A DNA stretch of 64,000 bases from Streptomyces halobius (GTDB taxonomy: Bacteria > Actinomycetota > Actinomycetes > Streptomycetales > Streptomycetaceae). Shown piece by piece: positions 7,809 through 17,147 of this stretch. The notes below the pieces were generated by a model. The model was not told the DNA's origin and ran no database searches. It saw nothing but the letters and a program-made list of their open reading frames with translations. The stretch covers positions 992,001 through 1,056,000 of the forward strand of contig NZ_CP086322.1 of assembly GCF_023277745.1 (NCBI RefSeq), given 5' to 3'. A program made the position numbers and the translations under genes. How positions within the stretch are numbered: the stretch's first letter is position 1; each line of letters opens with the position of its first letter.

Positions 7809-9659
7809 ATGTCCACGCGGATCGCCGACTACGGAATGCTCGCCGACGGCAGCTCCGCCGCCCTGGTCGACCGGCGTGGGTCGATCGACTGGATGTGCGT
7901 GCCGCGCTTCGACAGCCCGGCGCTGTTCGCGCGTCTGCTCGACCCCGACGCCGGGCACTGGTCGATCACCCCGACGGGCCGGTTCGACGTGACGCGCCGC
8001 TACCTGCCGGGCACCCTGGTCATCGAAACCACGTTCACCACCGCCACCGGCGCGGCGCACCTGCGCGACGCGCTCGCCGTCTCTGAGGGACAGCGAGGCC
8101 ACGAGCTGGGCATGAGTCCGCCGCACGAGCTGCTGCGCGAGGTCGAGGGACTGCGCGGCGAGGTCGAGTTCGACGTCGACCTGGTGCCCCGCCCCGAGTA
8201 CGGTCTCGTTCGGCCGCTGCTGCGCCTCACCGACGGCGGGGCACGCACCTTCGGCGGCCCGAACCAGATCGCCGTTCGCTCGCCCGTCCCACTGGAGGCC
8301 GGCGACGCCTGTGCCCGCGCCAGGCTGCGCGTGGCAGCCGGGCAGCGGCTCGGTTTCTCCCTCGTGTGGGCACCCCCGGAAGTGGCCCCACCGGAGCCGA
8401 CCGCTCCCGAGCGGGTGACTGCGCGGATTACCGATACCGTTGAAGCGTGGCGTTCCTGGGAGGGGGAGCACGATATCTACCAGGGCCCGCACCACGACCT
8501 GGTGCTGCTGTCCTCCCGGGTCCTCAAGGGGCTGACGTACCGCCCGACCGGCGCCATCGTCGCCTCACCGACGACCTCCCTGCCCGAGACCGTGGGAGGC
8601 GAACGCAACTGGGACTACCGCTACGCCTGGATCCGCGATGCGAGCCTGACCCTGGAAGCCCTCTACCACGGCTCGTGCCCCGACGAGGCGGCCGACTTCG
8701 TCTCCTTCATGACCAGCTCCGCAGGCGGAAGCGCCGGGGCGGACTCGTCGCTGCAGATCATGTACGGCGTCGGCGGCGAGCACGACCTGTCCGAGCGCGA
8801 ACTGCCCCATCTGCGCGGATGGCTGGACTCCCGCCCGGTGCGGGTGGGCAACGCGGCGTGGGCGCAGACCCAACTCGACGTTTACGGGGAACTGCTGAAC
8901 GCGCTGCACCTGTACCGGGAACGGCTCGGAGAGCTGCACCCGGAAATCCAGCGTTTCGCGGCGGAGCTGGCGGACACCGCGGCGCGCCGCTGGACGAAGC
9001 CGGACGTCGGGATGTGGGAGATGCGCGGCACACCGCGGCACCACCTGTCGTCGAAGGTGCTGTGCTGGGTGGCGCTCGACCGGGCGGTGAAACTCGCTCC
9101 GCGCCTGGGACGACACGCCCGTACCGGAGCGTGGGCGGCCGAGCGGGACCGTATCCGCGCGGCGGTGCTCGAACGCGGCTGGAGCGAGCGACGACGCGCC
9201 TACACCCAGGCGTTCGACTCCGACGAACTCGACGCCGCCGCCCTGCTCATGCCGCTGTACGGATTCCTGCCTGCCACCGATGAGCGCATGTACGCCACGA
9301 TCGAGGCGATCGCCCAGGAGCTGACCGAAGACGGGCTCGTGCTGCGCTACCGGGTGACCGGCGACCGAAGCATCGACGGGCTCATGGGCAAGGAGGGCAC
9401 CTTCGCGCTCTGCTCCTTCTGGCTCGCCTCCACCCTCGCCCAAGCGGGCCAGCCCGATCGCGCGAAGGCTCTCTTCGATCGGGTCGCCGGCTTCGCCAAC
9501 GACCTCGGACTACTGGCCGAGGAGATCGATCCGCGCAGCGGTGAACTGTTCGGCAACTTCCCGCAGGCCTTCAGCCACATCGGACTGATCAACGCAGCCG
9601 CCGCCATCGACCATGCCTACGGCGCACTACCGCCTCCGGACGCCGACGGGTCACCATAG
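7809..9659 (+). CDS. Glycoside hydrolase family 15 (glucoamylase/trehalase-like)
   Basis: 616 aa. The N-terminal beta domain starts RIADYGMLADG and SIDWMCVPRFDS. The catalytic (alpha/alpha)6 barrel carries GGERNWDYRYAWIRD, the strong GH15 signature with substrate-binding Trp/Arg/Asp, and the general base region is near LLAEEIDPRSGELFGNFPQAFSH. Actinobacterial members include trehalases as well as glucoamylases; the sequence alone does not decide. No signal peptide is visible, so an intracellular enzyme is expected. It is translationally close to the SDR. Confidence 0.9.
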   Translation: MSTRIADYGMLADGSSAALVDRRGSIDWMCVPRFDSPALFARLLDPDAGHWSITPTGRFDVTRRYLPGTLVIETTFTTATGAAHLRDALAVSEGQRGHELGMSPPHELLREVEGLRGEVEFDVDLVPRPEYGLVRPLLRLTDGGARTFGGPNQIAVRSPVPLEAGDACARARLRVAAGQRLGFSLVWAPPEVAPPEPTAPERVTARITDTVEAWRSWEGEHDIYQGPHHDLVLLSSRVLKGLTYRPTGAIVASPTTSLPETVGGERNWDYRYAWIRDASLTLEALYHGSCPDEAADFVSFMTSSAGGSAGADSSLQIMYGVGGEHDLSERELPHLRGWLDSRPVRVGNAAWAQTQLDVYGELLNALHLYRERLGELHPEIQRFAAELADTAARRWTKPDVGMWEMRGTPRHHLSSKVLCWVALDRAVKLAPRLGRHARTGAWAAERDRIRAAVLERGWSERRRAYTQAFDSDELDAAALLMPLYGFLPATDERMYATIEAIAQELTEDGLVLRYRVTGDRSIDGLMGKEGTFALCSFWLASTLAQAGQPDRAKALFDRVAGFANDLGLLAEEIDPRSGELFGNFPQAFSHIGLINAAAAIDHAYGALPPPDADGSP

Positions 9660-9761
9660 GCCCGGGCACGCGACCGAGCCGGCTGATTCGGGAAGGCCGC
9701 AGGCGGGTCGGCGGGTTCCCTGGGCATCACTCGCATCCGGGCGGGTCAGGGGTGATGTCCG

Positions 9762-10787
9762 GTGACCGGCCAGCAGCATCTCAAGCCGAACCGTCGGCAG
9801 GTCCTCAAGGGGGCCGGTGTGATCGGGGGGCTCGTCGGCCTGCTCCTAGGCGGAGGCATCCTGGGCTGGCAGGCCATCTCGGACCGCCCCGCCGACTCGC
9901 CCTCGGTTGTGCAGCCCGGTCAGGACCCATCGCTGGAGACACTGGCCGGCGCCGCGGTCTCCGGCGGTCCGGGCAAGGACGGGATTCCCTCCATCGACCG
10001 GCCGAAGTTCGTCCCGGCGCAAGACGCGGATTTCCTCAAGGACGAAGAGCCGGTCTTCGGGCTGGAGTACCGCGGTGAGGTCTGGGCCTACCCCCAGCAG
10101 GTGCTGGTGTGGCACGAGATTGTCAACGACACCGTGGCCGGCGAGCCGCTGACAGTCACCTACTGCCCGCTCACCGGCACGGTGATCGGGTTCTCCAGTC
10201 CGCCCGGCATGCCTGAGCTGACGTTCGGCACCCCCGGCAAACTCGTCAATTCCAACCTGCTGATGTACGACCGGCAGACCGGTTCGGAGTGGCCGCAACT
10301 GCTCGGCACCGCGATCAGCGGACCACTCAAAGGACAGCGGCTCGACACGCTCCCGCTGGTGTGGAGCACCTGGAAGGAGTGGCGGGCGGCGCACCCCGAT
10401 ACCCGCGTGCTGTCCACCGACACTGGCGCCCTGCGCGACTACGGCAGCGATCCGTACGGCTCCTATGCGCCACAGAGCGGTTACTACGTCGAGGGAGGCC
10501 CGCTCTTCCCGGTGCTGGCAATGAATGACCGCCTCCCGGACAAGGAGGTCGTGATCGGCGTGCGGGCCGGCGAGCAGCGGCTGGCGATCGACAAGGACCT
10601 CGTCCGTAAGGCCAAGACCGTGCAGGCCACAGTGGGAGGTAGAGAGGTGGTTGCACGGTGGGACGACCAGCTCGACACCGCTCGGGTCTTCCAGCGCGTC
10701 GGCGACCGGTGGCAGCCTGCCGACTTCCTCGACTCCATGTGGTTCGCGTGGTACGCGTTCTACCCGAACACCCAGGTGCGGCAATGA
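9762..10787 (+). CDS. DUF3179 domain protein, membrane-anchored
   Basis: 341 aa, GTG start. Residues about 20-40 form a hydrophobic anchor preceded by NRRQVLKG, a possible Tat-like start with one Arg pair. The rest is the DUF3179 fold: DAYPxxxxxxHEIVND-like segment (WAYPQQVLVWHEIVND), TYCPLTGT with a conserved Cys, NSNLLMYDR, and WxxWRAAHPDTRVLS. Function is not established. It overlaps the next membrane gene by ATGA, so the two products may act together at the membrane. Confidence 0.8.
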   Translation: MTGQQHLKPNRRQVLKGAGVIGGLVGLLLGGGILGWQAISDRPADSPSVVQPGQDPSLETLAGAAVSGGPGKDGIPSIDRPKFVPAQDADFLKDEEPVFGLEYRGEVWAYPQQVLVWHEIVNDTVAGEPLTVTYCPLTGTVIGFSSPPGMPELTFGTPGKLVNSNLLMYDRQTGSEWPQLLGTAISGPLKGQRLDTLPLVWSTWKEWRAAHPDTRVLSTDTGALRDYGSDPYGSYAPQSGYYVEGGPLFPVLAMNDRLPDKEVVIGVRAGEQRLAIDKDLVRKAKTVQATVGGREVVARWDDQLDTARVFQRVGDRWQPADFLDSMWFAWYAFYPNTQVRQ

Positions 10788-11458
10788 ACAAGGTGCTGAC
10801 GGCCGTCGCCCGGGTCGGCGACGCCTGGGACGCCACGGTCGCCGCAGCCGTGGTGACGCCCCGCCGGGTGCGCGCAGCCCTTGCCGTGCGCCGCCACCGG
10901 CGCATCGGGCTGGTCGGGGCCGCTGTAGTGCTGCTCGCGTACCTGGCGTCCATCGGTGATCTCGTGGTGTCGCCCTCGGGCCGGTTCACGGGCGTCCCGG
11001 TGTTCCAAACCGCGTGGGAGCAGCTGTTCCGAGCCCGGGCGCCGTACCTGTTCGAGCCGGTGCTCGCAGTACATCCCACTCAACACGTGGCGGTGTTCGT
11101 CAGCCCGATCAACCTGCTGCTCGGCACGATCGTGGCCGCGCTGGTCGGGTGCAATGTCGCGGTCGCCGGGCTCGCGGCCCGGCAGGCGGCCTCCTGCCGA
11201 CGCCCCAGGTACGCGCGGCTGCTCGCTGTACTCCCTGCCTTCCTGCTGGGATTCGCCTGCTGCGTACCGACCTTCCTGCTCGTTCTCGGCAGCGGCGCGG
11301 CTGCGGCGCTCCTGCCGGTACTGATCCCACTGCGCCCAGTCTTCTATCCGCTCACGCTTCTGCTGCTGATCGGCACTCTGGTGTGGGGCGCATCCCGGCT
11401 CAGTATGCGCCCGGCGACGGACGACAGCGGGGGGGAGCGTCGCCGACTCGGACAGTGA
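10784..11458 (+). CDS. Integral membrane protein coupled to the DUF3179 gene
   Basis: 224 aa with about five membrane segments; the last pair (LLAVLPAFLLGFACCVPTF and VFYPLTLLLLIGTLVW) flanks a vicinal Cys pair. The start overlaps the upstream stop. No known catalytic motif is recognised. The CC pair next to thiol-redox genes is suggestive but not proof of redox function. Confidence 0.7.
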   Translation: MNKVLTAVARVGDAWDATVAAAVVTPRRVRAALAVRRHRRIGLVGAAVVLLAYLASIGDLVVSPSGRFTGVPVFQTAWEQLFRARAPYLFEPVLAVHPTQHVAVFVSPINLLLGTIVAALVGCNVAVAGLAARQAASCRRPRYARLLAVLPAFLLGFACCVPTFLLVLGSGAAAALLPVLIPLRPVFYPLTLLLLIGTLVWGASRLSMRPATDDSGGERRRLGQ

Positions 11459-11713
11459 GCTTGCGAAGGGCGATCCGTAGCAGGATGGGCCGCCATCCGG
11501 GCACGGTAGCTCGTCCCAGCGGCGGCCCGGCCCGTAATCGGCGCCCTCCAGGAGGCGGCAGTCAGCAGAACACCGAACCTCTGAGAACAGCGGATAGCCC
11601 GCCCCAAGGAAGCGCCGCCGCGCGGGGGACCTGAAGGGGACGGCGCGGGACCGCCGACCGGGTTCCGGGTATACGCCGGGGAACCCGGCCGCACCACCAG
11701 CAAGGAGACAGCC

Positions 11714-13078
11714 ATGGCGCAGGAGACCGATGTAGTGGTGATCGGGATGGGAGTGGGCGGCGAGCATGTCGCCGAGCGCCTGGCCGGGGAGCGCCTGGGC
11801 GTCGTCGGGATCGAGGCGGAGCTGGTGGGCGGGGAGTGCCCGTACTGGGCCTGCATCCCGAGCAAGATGATGATCCGCGGCGGGAACCTGCTCGCGGAGG
11901 CCCGCCGCATCCCCGGCATGGCTGGGCAGGCACAGGTCAGCCCTGACTTCGGGCCGGTTGCCTACCGGATCCGCGACGAGGCGACCGACGACTGGAATGA
12001 TCAGGTGGCCGTGGACCGGTTCACCGGCAAAGGCGGGCACTTCGTCCGAGGGCGCGCGCGACTGAGCGGCCCTGGCCGGGTGGAGGTCGACGGTCAGACG
12101 TTCAGCGCCCGGCGCGGGGTTGTGCTTGCCACCGGCAGCCGCCCGCAGATCCCTCCGGTGCCGGGCCTGGACCAGGTGCCGTACTGGACCAACCGCGACG
12201 CGATCGCCGCCAAGGAGCGCCCGCCGTCGCTCATCGTGCTCGGGGGCGGAGCCGTGGGCCTCGAACTCGCCCAGGCCTTCGCCCGCTTCGGCACCGCGGT
12301 CACGGTCGTCGAGGCGACGGACCGGCTGCTGCCCGCCGAGGAGCCCGAGACCGGCAGCCTGCTCACCGATGTCTTGGGCGCTGAGGGCATCACCGTACGC
12401 ACCGGAGCACGGGCAACCCGCGTGCGCCACGACGGCGACACCTTCACCCTCAGCCTCGACGGTGGCGAGGAGCTGACCGCCGAGCATCTCCTGGTGGCCA
12501 CCGGGCGACGCGCCAATCTTGCGGGGCTGGGGCTGGAGACGGTCGGCCTCGACCCGGACGCCCGCGCCCTGCAGGTGGACGAGCAGTTGCGCGCGGCCCT
12601 CGGCCTGTGGGGTGTCGGAGACGTCACCGGGCGCGGAGCGTTCACGCATGTGGCGATGTACCAGGCCGAGATCGCGGTCCGCGCCATCCTCGGCGAAATG
12701 GGCCCGGACGCGGACTACAGCGCGCTGCCCCGGGTCACCTTCACCGATCCCGAGGTCGGCTCGGTCGGCCTGACCGAGGCCCAGGCTCGCGAGAAGGGCC
12801 TGCGGGTACGCACCGGCATCGCCCAGGTGCCGTCCTCGGCGCGCGGCTGGATCCACAAGGCGGGCAACGAGGGCCTGATCAAGCTCGTCGAGGACGCCGA
12901 CCGCGGAGTACTGGTCGGCGCCACCTCCGCCGGGCCCATGGGTGGCGAGGTGCTCTACGGGCTCGTCGTGGCGGTGCAGGCCGAGGTCCCCGTCGACCGG
13001 CTGCGGCACATGATGTACGCCTACCCCACCTTCCACCGCGCCGTGGAAGACGCCCTCGCGGCACTGCGCCGACGCTGA
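11714..13078 (+). CDS. FAD-dependent pyridine nucleotide-disulfide oxidoreductase (class I)
   Basis: 454 aa, ATG with AAGGAG upstream. The FAD-binding start is DVVVIGMGVGG (GxGxxG). The redox-active disulfide is ECPYWACIPSK, i.e. C-x4-C as in lipoamide dehydrogenase and mercuric reductase. The NAD(P) site is VLGGGAVGLELAQ and the second FAD motif is GLWGVGDVTG. The usual HPTxxE near the C-terminus reads YPTFHRAVEDAL, so the catalytic His is shifted or replaced, as in several actinobacterial relatives of unknown substrate. The enzyme should reduce a disulfide or a quinone-like acceptor. Confidence 0.9.
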   Translation: MAQETDVVVIGMGVGGEHVAERLAGERLGVVGIEAELVGGECPYWACIPSKMMIRGGNLLAEARRIPGMAGQAQVSPDFGPVAYRIRDEATDDWNDQVAVDRFTGKGGHFVRGRARLSGPGRVEVDGQTFSARRGVVLATGSRPQIPPVPGLDQVPYWTNRDAIAAKERPPSLIVLGGGAVGLELAQAFARFGTAVTVVEATDRLLPAEEPETGSLLTDVLGAEGITVRTGARATRVRHDGDTFTLSLDGGEELTAEHLLVATGRRANLAGLGLETVGLDPDARALQVDEQLRAALGLWGVGDVTGRGAFTHVAMYQAEIAVRAILGEMGPDADYSALPRVTFTDPEVGSVGLTEAQAREKGLRVRTGIAQVPSSARGWIHKAGNEGLIKLVEDADRGVLVGATSAGPMGGEVLYGLVVAVQAEVPVDRLRHMMYAYPTFHRAVEDALAALRRR

Positions 13079-13498
13079 CCCGCAGAGACACACGGAGCTA
13101 TGCGGGCCCCGACCCGGTGGGACGAACGGCCGCTGGGAAACCGACGGCTGCAGCGCAAGTATGGAGAGACAAAATAAGAGCCTTCCGCGGAAGAATGGCC
13201 TTCCGTCAACGTGTCAGGCGCCGCCGGGCCAGCCGATTGGAGCAGCGCGTGTGGTGCGTTTCTGGCGCGAGCCAGCGCGGGCGCATCGGAAGGATCCCGC
13301 GGGGAACCCGGCAATGCGCTACGGCAATGAGTGCACAGCGCCATGGCCGCCGGCCATGGGAAGAAAATCTTGCCCGGAGCGGAATGGTCGCAGCGGCCGA
13401 CCGGGTTCCCGGAATGCGGCATCCGTTGGAGGTGGCTCTCCCGTACGGACTGCACGGTGCGGGCGTCCACCCTCCCTCCCGAGAGAAGGTGAGTCAGC
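13079..13498. other. Intergenic region of 420 bases
   Basis: No supported gene on either strand. It contains a perfect 12-bp palindrome CTTCCGCGGAAG at 13182-13193, a candidate operator or promoter element for the membrane gene downstream. No terminator-like T tract is seen. Confidence 0.5.
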
Positions 13499-14134
13499 AT
13501 GGCGGTTCTGAAGGAGCGGCCCCATGCGCCGCACATGCACATGCCACACATGCCTCATGTGATCAGCGAGCCCGAACTCCGTCCACTCGACCTGGGCGGT
13601 CTGCTCGCGCGCGGAGCGGCTGCGGGGTTCTTCGCCGGGATGGGATTCCTGCTGGCGAACATGTGGTACGCCGTGAGCCAGGGCATGCCGGGGATCTCGC
13701 CGCTGTACGCCATGTCCACGGTCTTCCACGCTTCGGACATGCCGGTTGCCAACCCCACCGAAGCGATACTGGGCCTGACGGTCCACATCGGCCTCTCGCT
13801 GGGCTTCGGCATGGGCTTCGCGCTGCTCCTCGTCCCGCTGCTGCGCAACGTGCCCGCCTTGGTGCTCGGTGCCCTCGTCTATGGACTGGCCCTGTATATG
13901 CTCAACTTCCAGATCCTCGGCAGGACCGTCTTCGAGTTCTTCACCAGCCCCCAGGGGCCGGATCAGCTCTTCGAAGCTCTCGTCCATCCGCTGATCTTCG
14001 GGCTGCTGCTGGTGCCGTTCTTCCTCGGACGACCGTTTGAGCGGGCACGTCGAGCCCAGCCACAACCCACCGCGACTGCGACCGGCGGCACCACCCCTGG
14101 CACCCCGTACCGGCCAGGTCCCACGGAGCCGTAA
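13499..14134 (+). CDS. Membrane protein with His/Met-rich N-terminus
   Basis: 211 aa. The N-terminus PHAPHMHMPHMPHV alternates His and Met and could bind metal. Four hydrophobic segments follow (around residues 40-60, 80-115, 117-140 and 160-180), then a Pro/Thr-rich tail. RBS GAGAAGG lies upstream. No family is recognised; metal handling is only a guess from composition. Confidence 0.65.
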   Translation: MAVLKERPHAPHMHMPHMPHVISEPELRPLDLGGLLARGAAAGFFAGMGFLLANMWYAVSQGMPGISPLYAMSTVFHASDMPVANPTEAILGLTVHIGLSLGFGMGFALLLVPLLRNVPALVLGALVYGLALYMLNFQILGRTVFEFFTSPQGPDQLFEALVHPLIFGLLLVPFFLGRPFERARRAQPQPTATATGGTTPGTPYRPGPTEP

Positions 14135-14343
14135 CGGACTCGGTCTCGGCATGGCGGCACTGTCCTGGGCGAACCCCGCCAGGGGCAGGCTGTGGGCCAG
14201 GCCACAGGCCAGCCGGGAGGTGGACACTGTGCTGCACCTCGGGGCAAAGGCCACGGACAGCAGGCAGCTAACCGACCCCGTCGGCGCCTTCGAAAGCAAT
14301 GGTGCGCTGTCTGTCACCGCACGCGGAAGGAACCCGGAGAACG

Positions 14344-15066
14344 ATGACGTATCGATACCCGCACTTCCATACCCGTCTGGTGGTCGAGGACATGCGGTTC
14401 CATGGAGGACCGCGGCCGGGCGAAGAGATACCGGACTTCGACCTGCCCACGGTGGAAGGTGACCGGCTCGCCAAGTCCGACTTCGTCGGTCGCACTCCCC
14501 TGCTCCTGACCATGGGATCGGTGACCTGCCCGATGACCGCGGCCGCGGACCCGGCCCTGAAGCGGCTCCACGCCGAATTCGGTGATCGCATAGCGTTCGT
14601 GACGCTCTACGTACGCGAAGCCCATCCGGGTGATCGGTACCCGCAGCCGGACCAGTTCGACCGCAAGATGGATCACGCACGCGATCTCAAGGCCCGTGAC
14701 CAGCTCCCATGGCCCGTCGCTGTCGACGACCTCGACGGGACGCTGCACCGCCGGCTCGACCCCAAGCCGAACGCCGCCTACCTGATGGGCGCAGACGGCC
14801 GGGTCAGCTTCCGGGTCCTTTGGTCCGACGACCGCGAGCCGATCCTGCGCGCAGCCTTGGAGAATGTGCTGTCCGGGCGTCCCTCGGTAGGCGAGCACCA
14901 AGGACGTGTGGTGCCGATGCTCCGCGGCGTCGCAGAAATGGACCGCATGCTGACACTCTCCGGACCCACGGCGCGGCGCGACGTCCGCAAGGCTGCGCCT
15001 CCCATGTATGCCATGGCACGGGTGATGGGGCTGATGAAGCACCGCCGCGAGAAGGTGCCCACGTGA
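14344..15066 (+). CDS. Thioredoxin-fold protein, iodothyronine deiodinase-like
   Basis: 240 aa; ATG 14344 with GGAG six bases upstream is preferred over an earlier in-frame start. After a strand region (PGEEIPDFDLPTVEG) the active-site loop reads GSVTCPMTAAA, the deiodinase-like position where Cys replaces selenocysteine, and later segments (YVREAHPGD, PWPVAVDDLDG) fit the same fold. It probably reduces or senses a thiol/peroxide substrate. Next to a CxxC membrane protein and a DsrE protein, a shared redox pathway is likely. Confidence 0.75.
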   Translation: MTYRYPHFHTRLVVEDMRFHGGPRPGEEIPDFDLPTVEGDRLAKSDFVGRTPLLLTMGSVTCPMTAAADPALKRLHAEFGDRIAFVTLYVREAHPGDRYPQPDQFDRKMDHARDLKARDQLPWPVAVDDLDGTLHRRLDPKPNAAYLMGADGRVSFRVLWSDDREPILRAALENVLSGRPSVGEHQGRVVPMLRGVAEMDRMLTLSGPTARRDVRKAAPPMYAMARVMGLMKHRREKVPT

Positions 15067-15136
15067 CGCGACCGGCGGCATACGCACTCCACTGCACGTC
15101 TATGCCTTGGGCATTTCCGGAAAGGGCACGGCTGCG

Positions 15137-15715
15137 ATGAGGAGAAAGCGAATCGGCGTATCCGCCCGAGATGCACGCGCCCGGAAGGGCATCGGACGCG
15201 CCTCTTCCGTCCCGGCTGAACAGATCAGCGATGATCTGCGTCTCGGTACGGGTGACTTCCTCGAACAGCGGCGGCGCGTCGCCGCGCTGAACCTGGGAGC
15301 ATCCGCCGCGTATGCGGTGGTCGGCCTGTACCAGTTCGGACTGCTGAGGCGGCTTCCCGAACCGCCTCTCCCCGGGCTGGATGCCGAGCGCGTCGACGCG
15401 AGCGGCGAGGCGTACGCCCTCCTGCGCACCCCTGATGCGGCACTGGGACTGACCAGTGCAGCGACCACCTTGGTACTCACCGGCATGGGGAGCCGCCAAC
15501 GGCATCAAAGGTATCCGTGGGTGGCGTTGGCGGCCGCGGGAAAGGGCGTCGCGGATGCGGGCATGTCGGTTGTGCTGTTCGCCGAGCAGCTGACGAAGCA
15601 TCGCCGAGTCTGCTCCTGGTGCACCCTGGCCGCGGCCTGCCATCTCGCTGCTGTGCCGCCCCTCCTTACGGAAGCACGAGCCGCGTTGTCCACGATCCAG
15701 CGGCGGAGGAGGTGA
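15137..15715 (+). CDS. VKOR-like membrane protein with CxxC motif
   Basis: About 192 aa from ATG 15137 (GGAAAGGG upstream; TTG 15107 is an alternative). Hydrophobic helices occur near NLGASAAYAVVGLYQF, ALGLTSAATTLVLTG and VALAAAGKGVADAGMSVVL, and the last helix starts with RRVCSWCTLAAAC. A CxxC at the start of a membrane helix is the vitamin K epoxide reductase-type redox centre. The second loop cysteine pair typical of full VKOR is not seen, so it may be a simplified relative. Confidence 0.6.
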   Translation: MRRKRIGVSARDARARKGIGRASSVPAEQISDDLRLGTGDFLEQRRRVAALNLGASAAYAVVGLYQFGLLRRLPEPPLPGLDAERVDASGEAYALLRTPDAALGLTSAATTLVLTGMGSRQRHQRYPWVALAAAGKGVADAGMSVVLFAEQLTKHRRVCSWCTLAAACHLAAVPPLLTEARAALSTIQRRRR

Positions 15716-15869
15716 CCGCCCGGCACCGTCGCCCTCGACGTCATTACCGCCAAGGTGATCGGCGAACAGCGTTCCGGCCCGGGCCCGCTCGGCTTGACGG
15801 CAGATCAGCTCTCAACGCTGAGCCGCTCTCAGAACACTCGACTACTCAACAGCATAAGGATGGTGCGTA

Positions 15870-16226
15870 ATGAGCAAGGTCGCCCTCATCGTTCTCGCTG
15901 ACACGGAAACGCACGCCGACTTGGGCCGGTCGTACAACGCCCTCGTCACAGCCAAGGAATGCATGGAAGCAGGTGATGACGTACGGCTCATCTTTGATGG
16001 TGCCGGTACCAAGTGGCCGGGCGTCTTCGCCGACCCGAACCACCAGGCTCACCAGGCTTACGAGGCTGTCACCACAGTTGTGGCGGGAACGTGCCAGTTC
16101 TGCGCCAAGCAGTTCGAAGCCGAGGAAAGCTCCCGGCAGGCGGATGTCCCCCTACTGGACGAGTACGAGGGCCACCCGAGCCTCCGCAGCCTGATCAGCA
16201 AGGGATACCAGGTCCTCACATTCTGA
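15870..16226 (+). CDS. DsrE-family sulfur-relay-like protein
   Basis: 118 aa, compact alpha/beta. It begins KVALIVLADTETHADLGR, continues AKECMEAGDDVRLIFDGAG and carries CQFCAKQF in the active-loop position; the end (LRSLISKGYQVLTF) fits DsrE/DsrF folds. These proteins carry persulfide sulfur or bind small ligands. The double cysteine loop supports a sulfur-transfer role. It ends the redox gene row. Confidence 0.8.
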   Translation: MSKVALIVLADTETHADLGRSYNALVTAKECMEAGDDVRLIFDGAGTKWPGVFADPNHQAHQAYEAVTTVVAGTCQFCAKQFEAEESSRQADVPLLDEYEGHPSLRSLISKGYQVLTF

Positions 16227-16580
16227 AAGGACCGTCAGGCCCCGTGGAAGATGACCGCTGCTCTTGCCAGACGCCGGCGCTCGGAGTCCAGTGGCCAGCC
16301 GATTGCGTTGACGCTGGTGTGACGGTGCTGCATCTTGAACAGCACGAGACGGCGAGCAGGCGCCGCAGGGGCGTGCCCCCACCCCCACTGCTGACGTCGC
16401 ATGACCTGCCGCTTTCCTCGACCTGATGTACACGCGCAACCTATCTGGCCAAGTGTGTCCACCTGCCCGTACCAACTCGCCGGCCACTCCCAGGGGTTGT
16501 TCGTCCGCAGTTCCCCTCTTCAGGCGCCAACCACCGACGGCCATAGCGAAGTTGGCAACCCGGCTGCAAGAGACGGCAGA
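16227..16580. other. Intergenic region of 354 bases
   Basis: No convincing gene. Short open frames here have no recognisable protein and no good ribosome site. It separates the redox block from the next sigma factor and should hold that gene's promoter; no clear hexamers were found. Confidence 0.4.
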
Positions 16581-17147
16581 ATGGCCATCTGCGCGCAGGT
16601 TCACGGCCAATGGCTTCCAGGATTCCTGGAACTCGCGCGCTTTGCGCTGCGGCGGGCGTTTGGGGGGTTGTCGCTGGCCGCGTGCCAGGACATTGCGCAG
16701 GAGGCCTATTTGCGGGTGGGGTCGAAGGCGGACGCCGGGAAACTGCCGCCGGGGACGAACGTGATGGCGTATCTGCGGCGGACAGCCCGCAATCTCGCCC
16801 TGGACTGGTGCCGTGAGCAGCAGCGCGGCAGACGGCTGGTGCTGATGAGCGGCGACGCATTCGATGCTGCGCCAGAGACTCGGGCAGTGGTGGATGGCGG
16901 CTCAAGGGTGCTGCAGGAGCTGGTGATCCCGGCGATCGAGGGGATGCCGGAAAGCCTGCGACGAAAGGTGGTGGACCTGCAAAGCCGGGGGCTGAGCGAC
17001 GTGCAGATCACAACCAAGCTCGGCATACCTGCACATCGTCTCCATAACCTGCGAAATAAGGCAGTTGCGGATCTAAGACGCAATCTTGCTGGGCATATTC
17101 GGGACGGGCACCGGAAGAAGCAGCAGCACGGGGAGAGGGACAGGTGA
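16581..17147 (+). CDS. ECF-like sigma factor (short, atypical region 4)
   Basis: 188 aa from ATG 16581. Region 2 is visible (DIAQEAYLRV, MAYLRRTARNLALDWCREQQR). The C-terminal part has a weak helix-turn-helix (LSDVQITTKLGIPAHRLHNLRNKAV) in the region 4 position. The stop overlaps the next regulator start (GTGA), indicating a functional pair. Confidence 0.75.
   Translation: MAICAQVHGQWLPGFLELARFALRRAFGGLSLAACQDIAQEAYLRVGSKADAGKLPPGTNVMAYLRRTARNLALDWCREQQRGRRLVLMSGDAFDAAPETRAVVDGGSRVLQELVIPAIEGMPESLRRKVVDLQSRGLSDVQITTKLGIPAHRLHNLRNKAVADLRRNLAGHIRDGHRKKQQHGERDR

Noticed and set aside
10760..13093. 777-codon open frame on the minus strand
   Set aside because: It runs antisense to the FAD reductase and neighbouring genes; such long shadows are expected in very GC-rich DNA and its protein is low in normal motifs.
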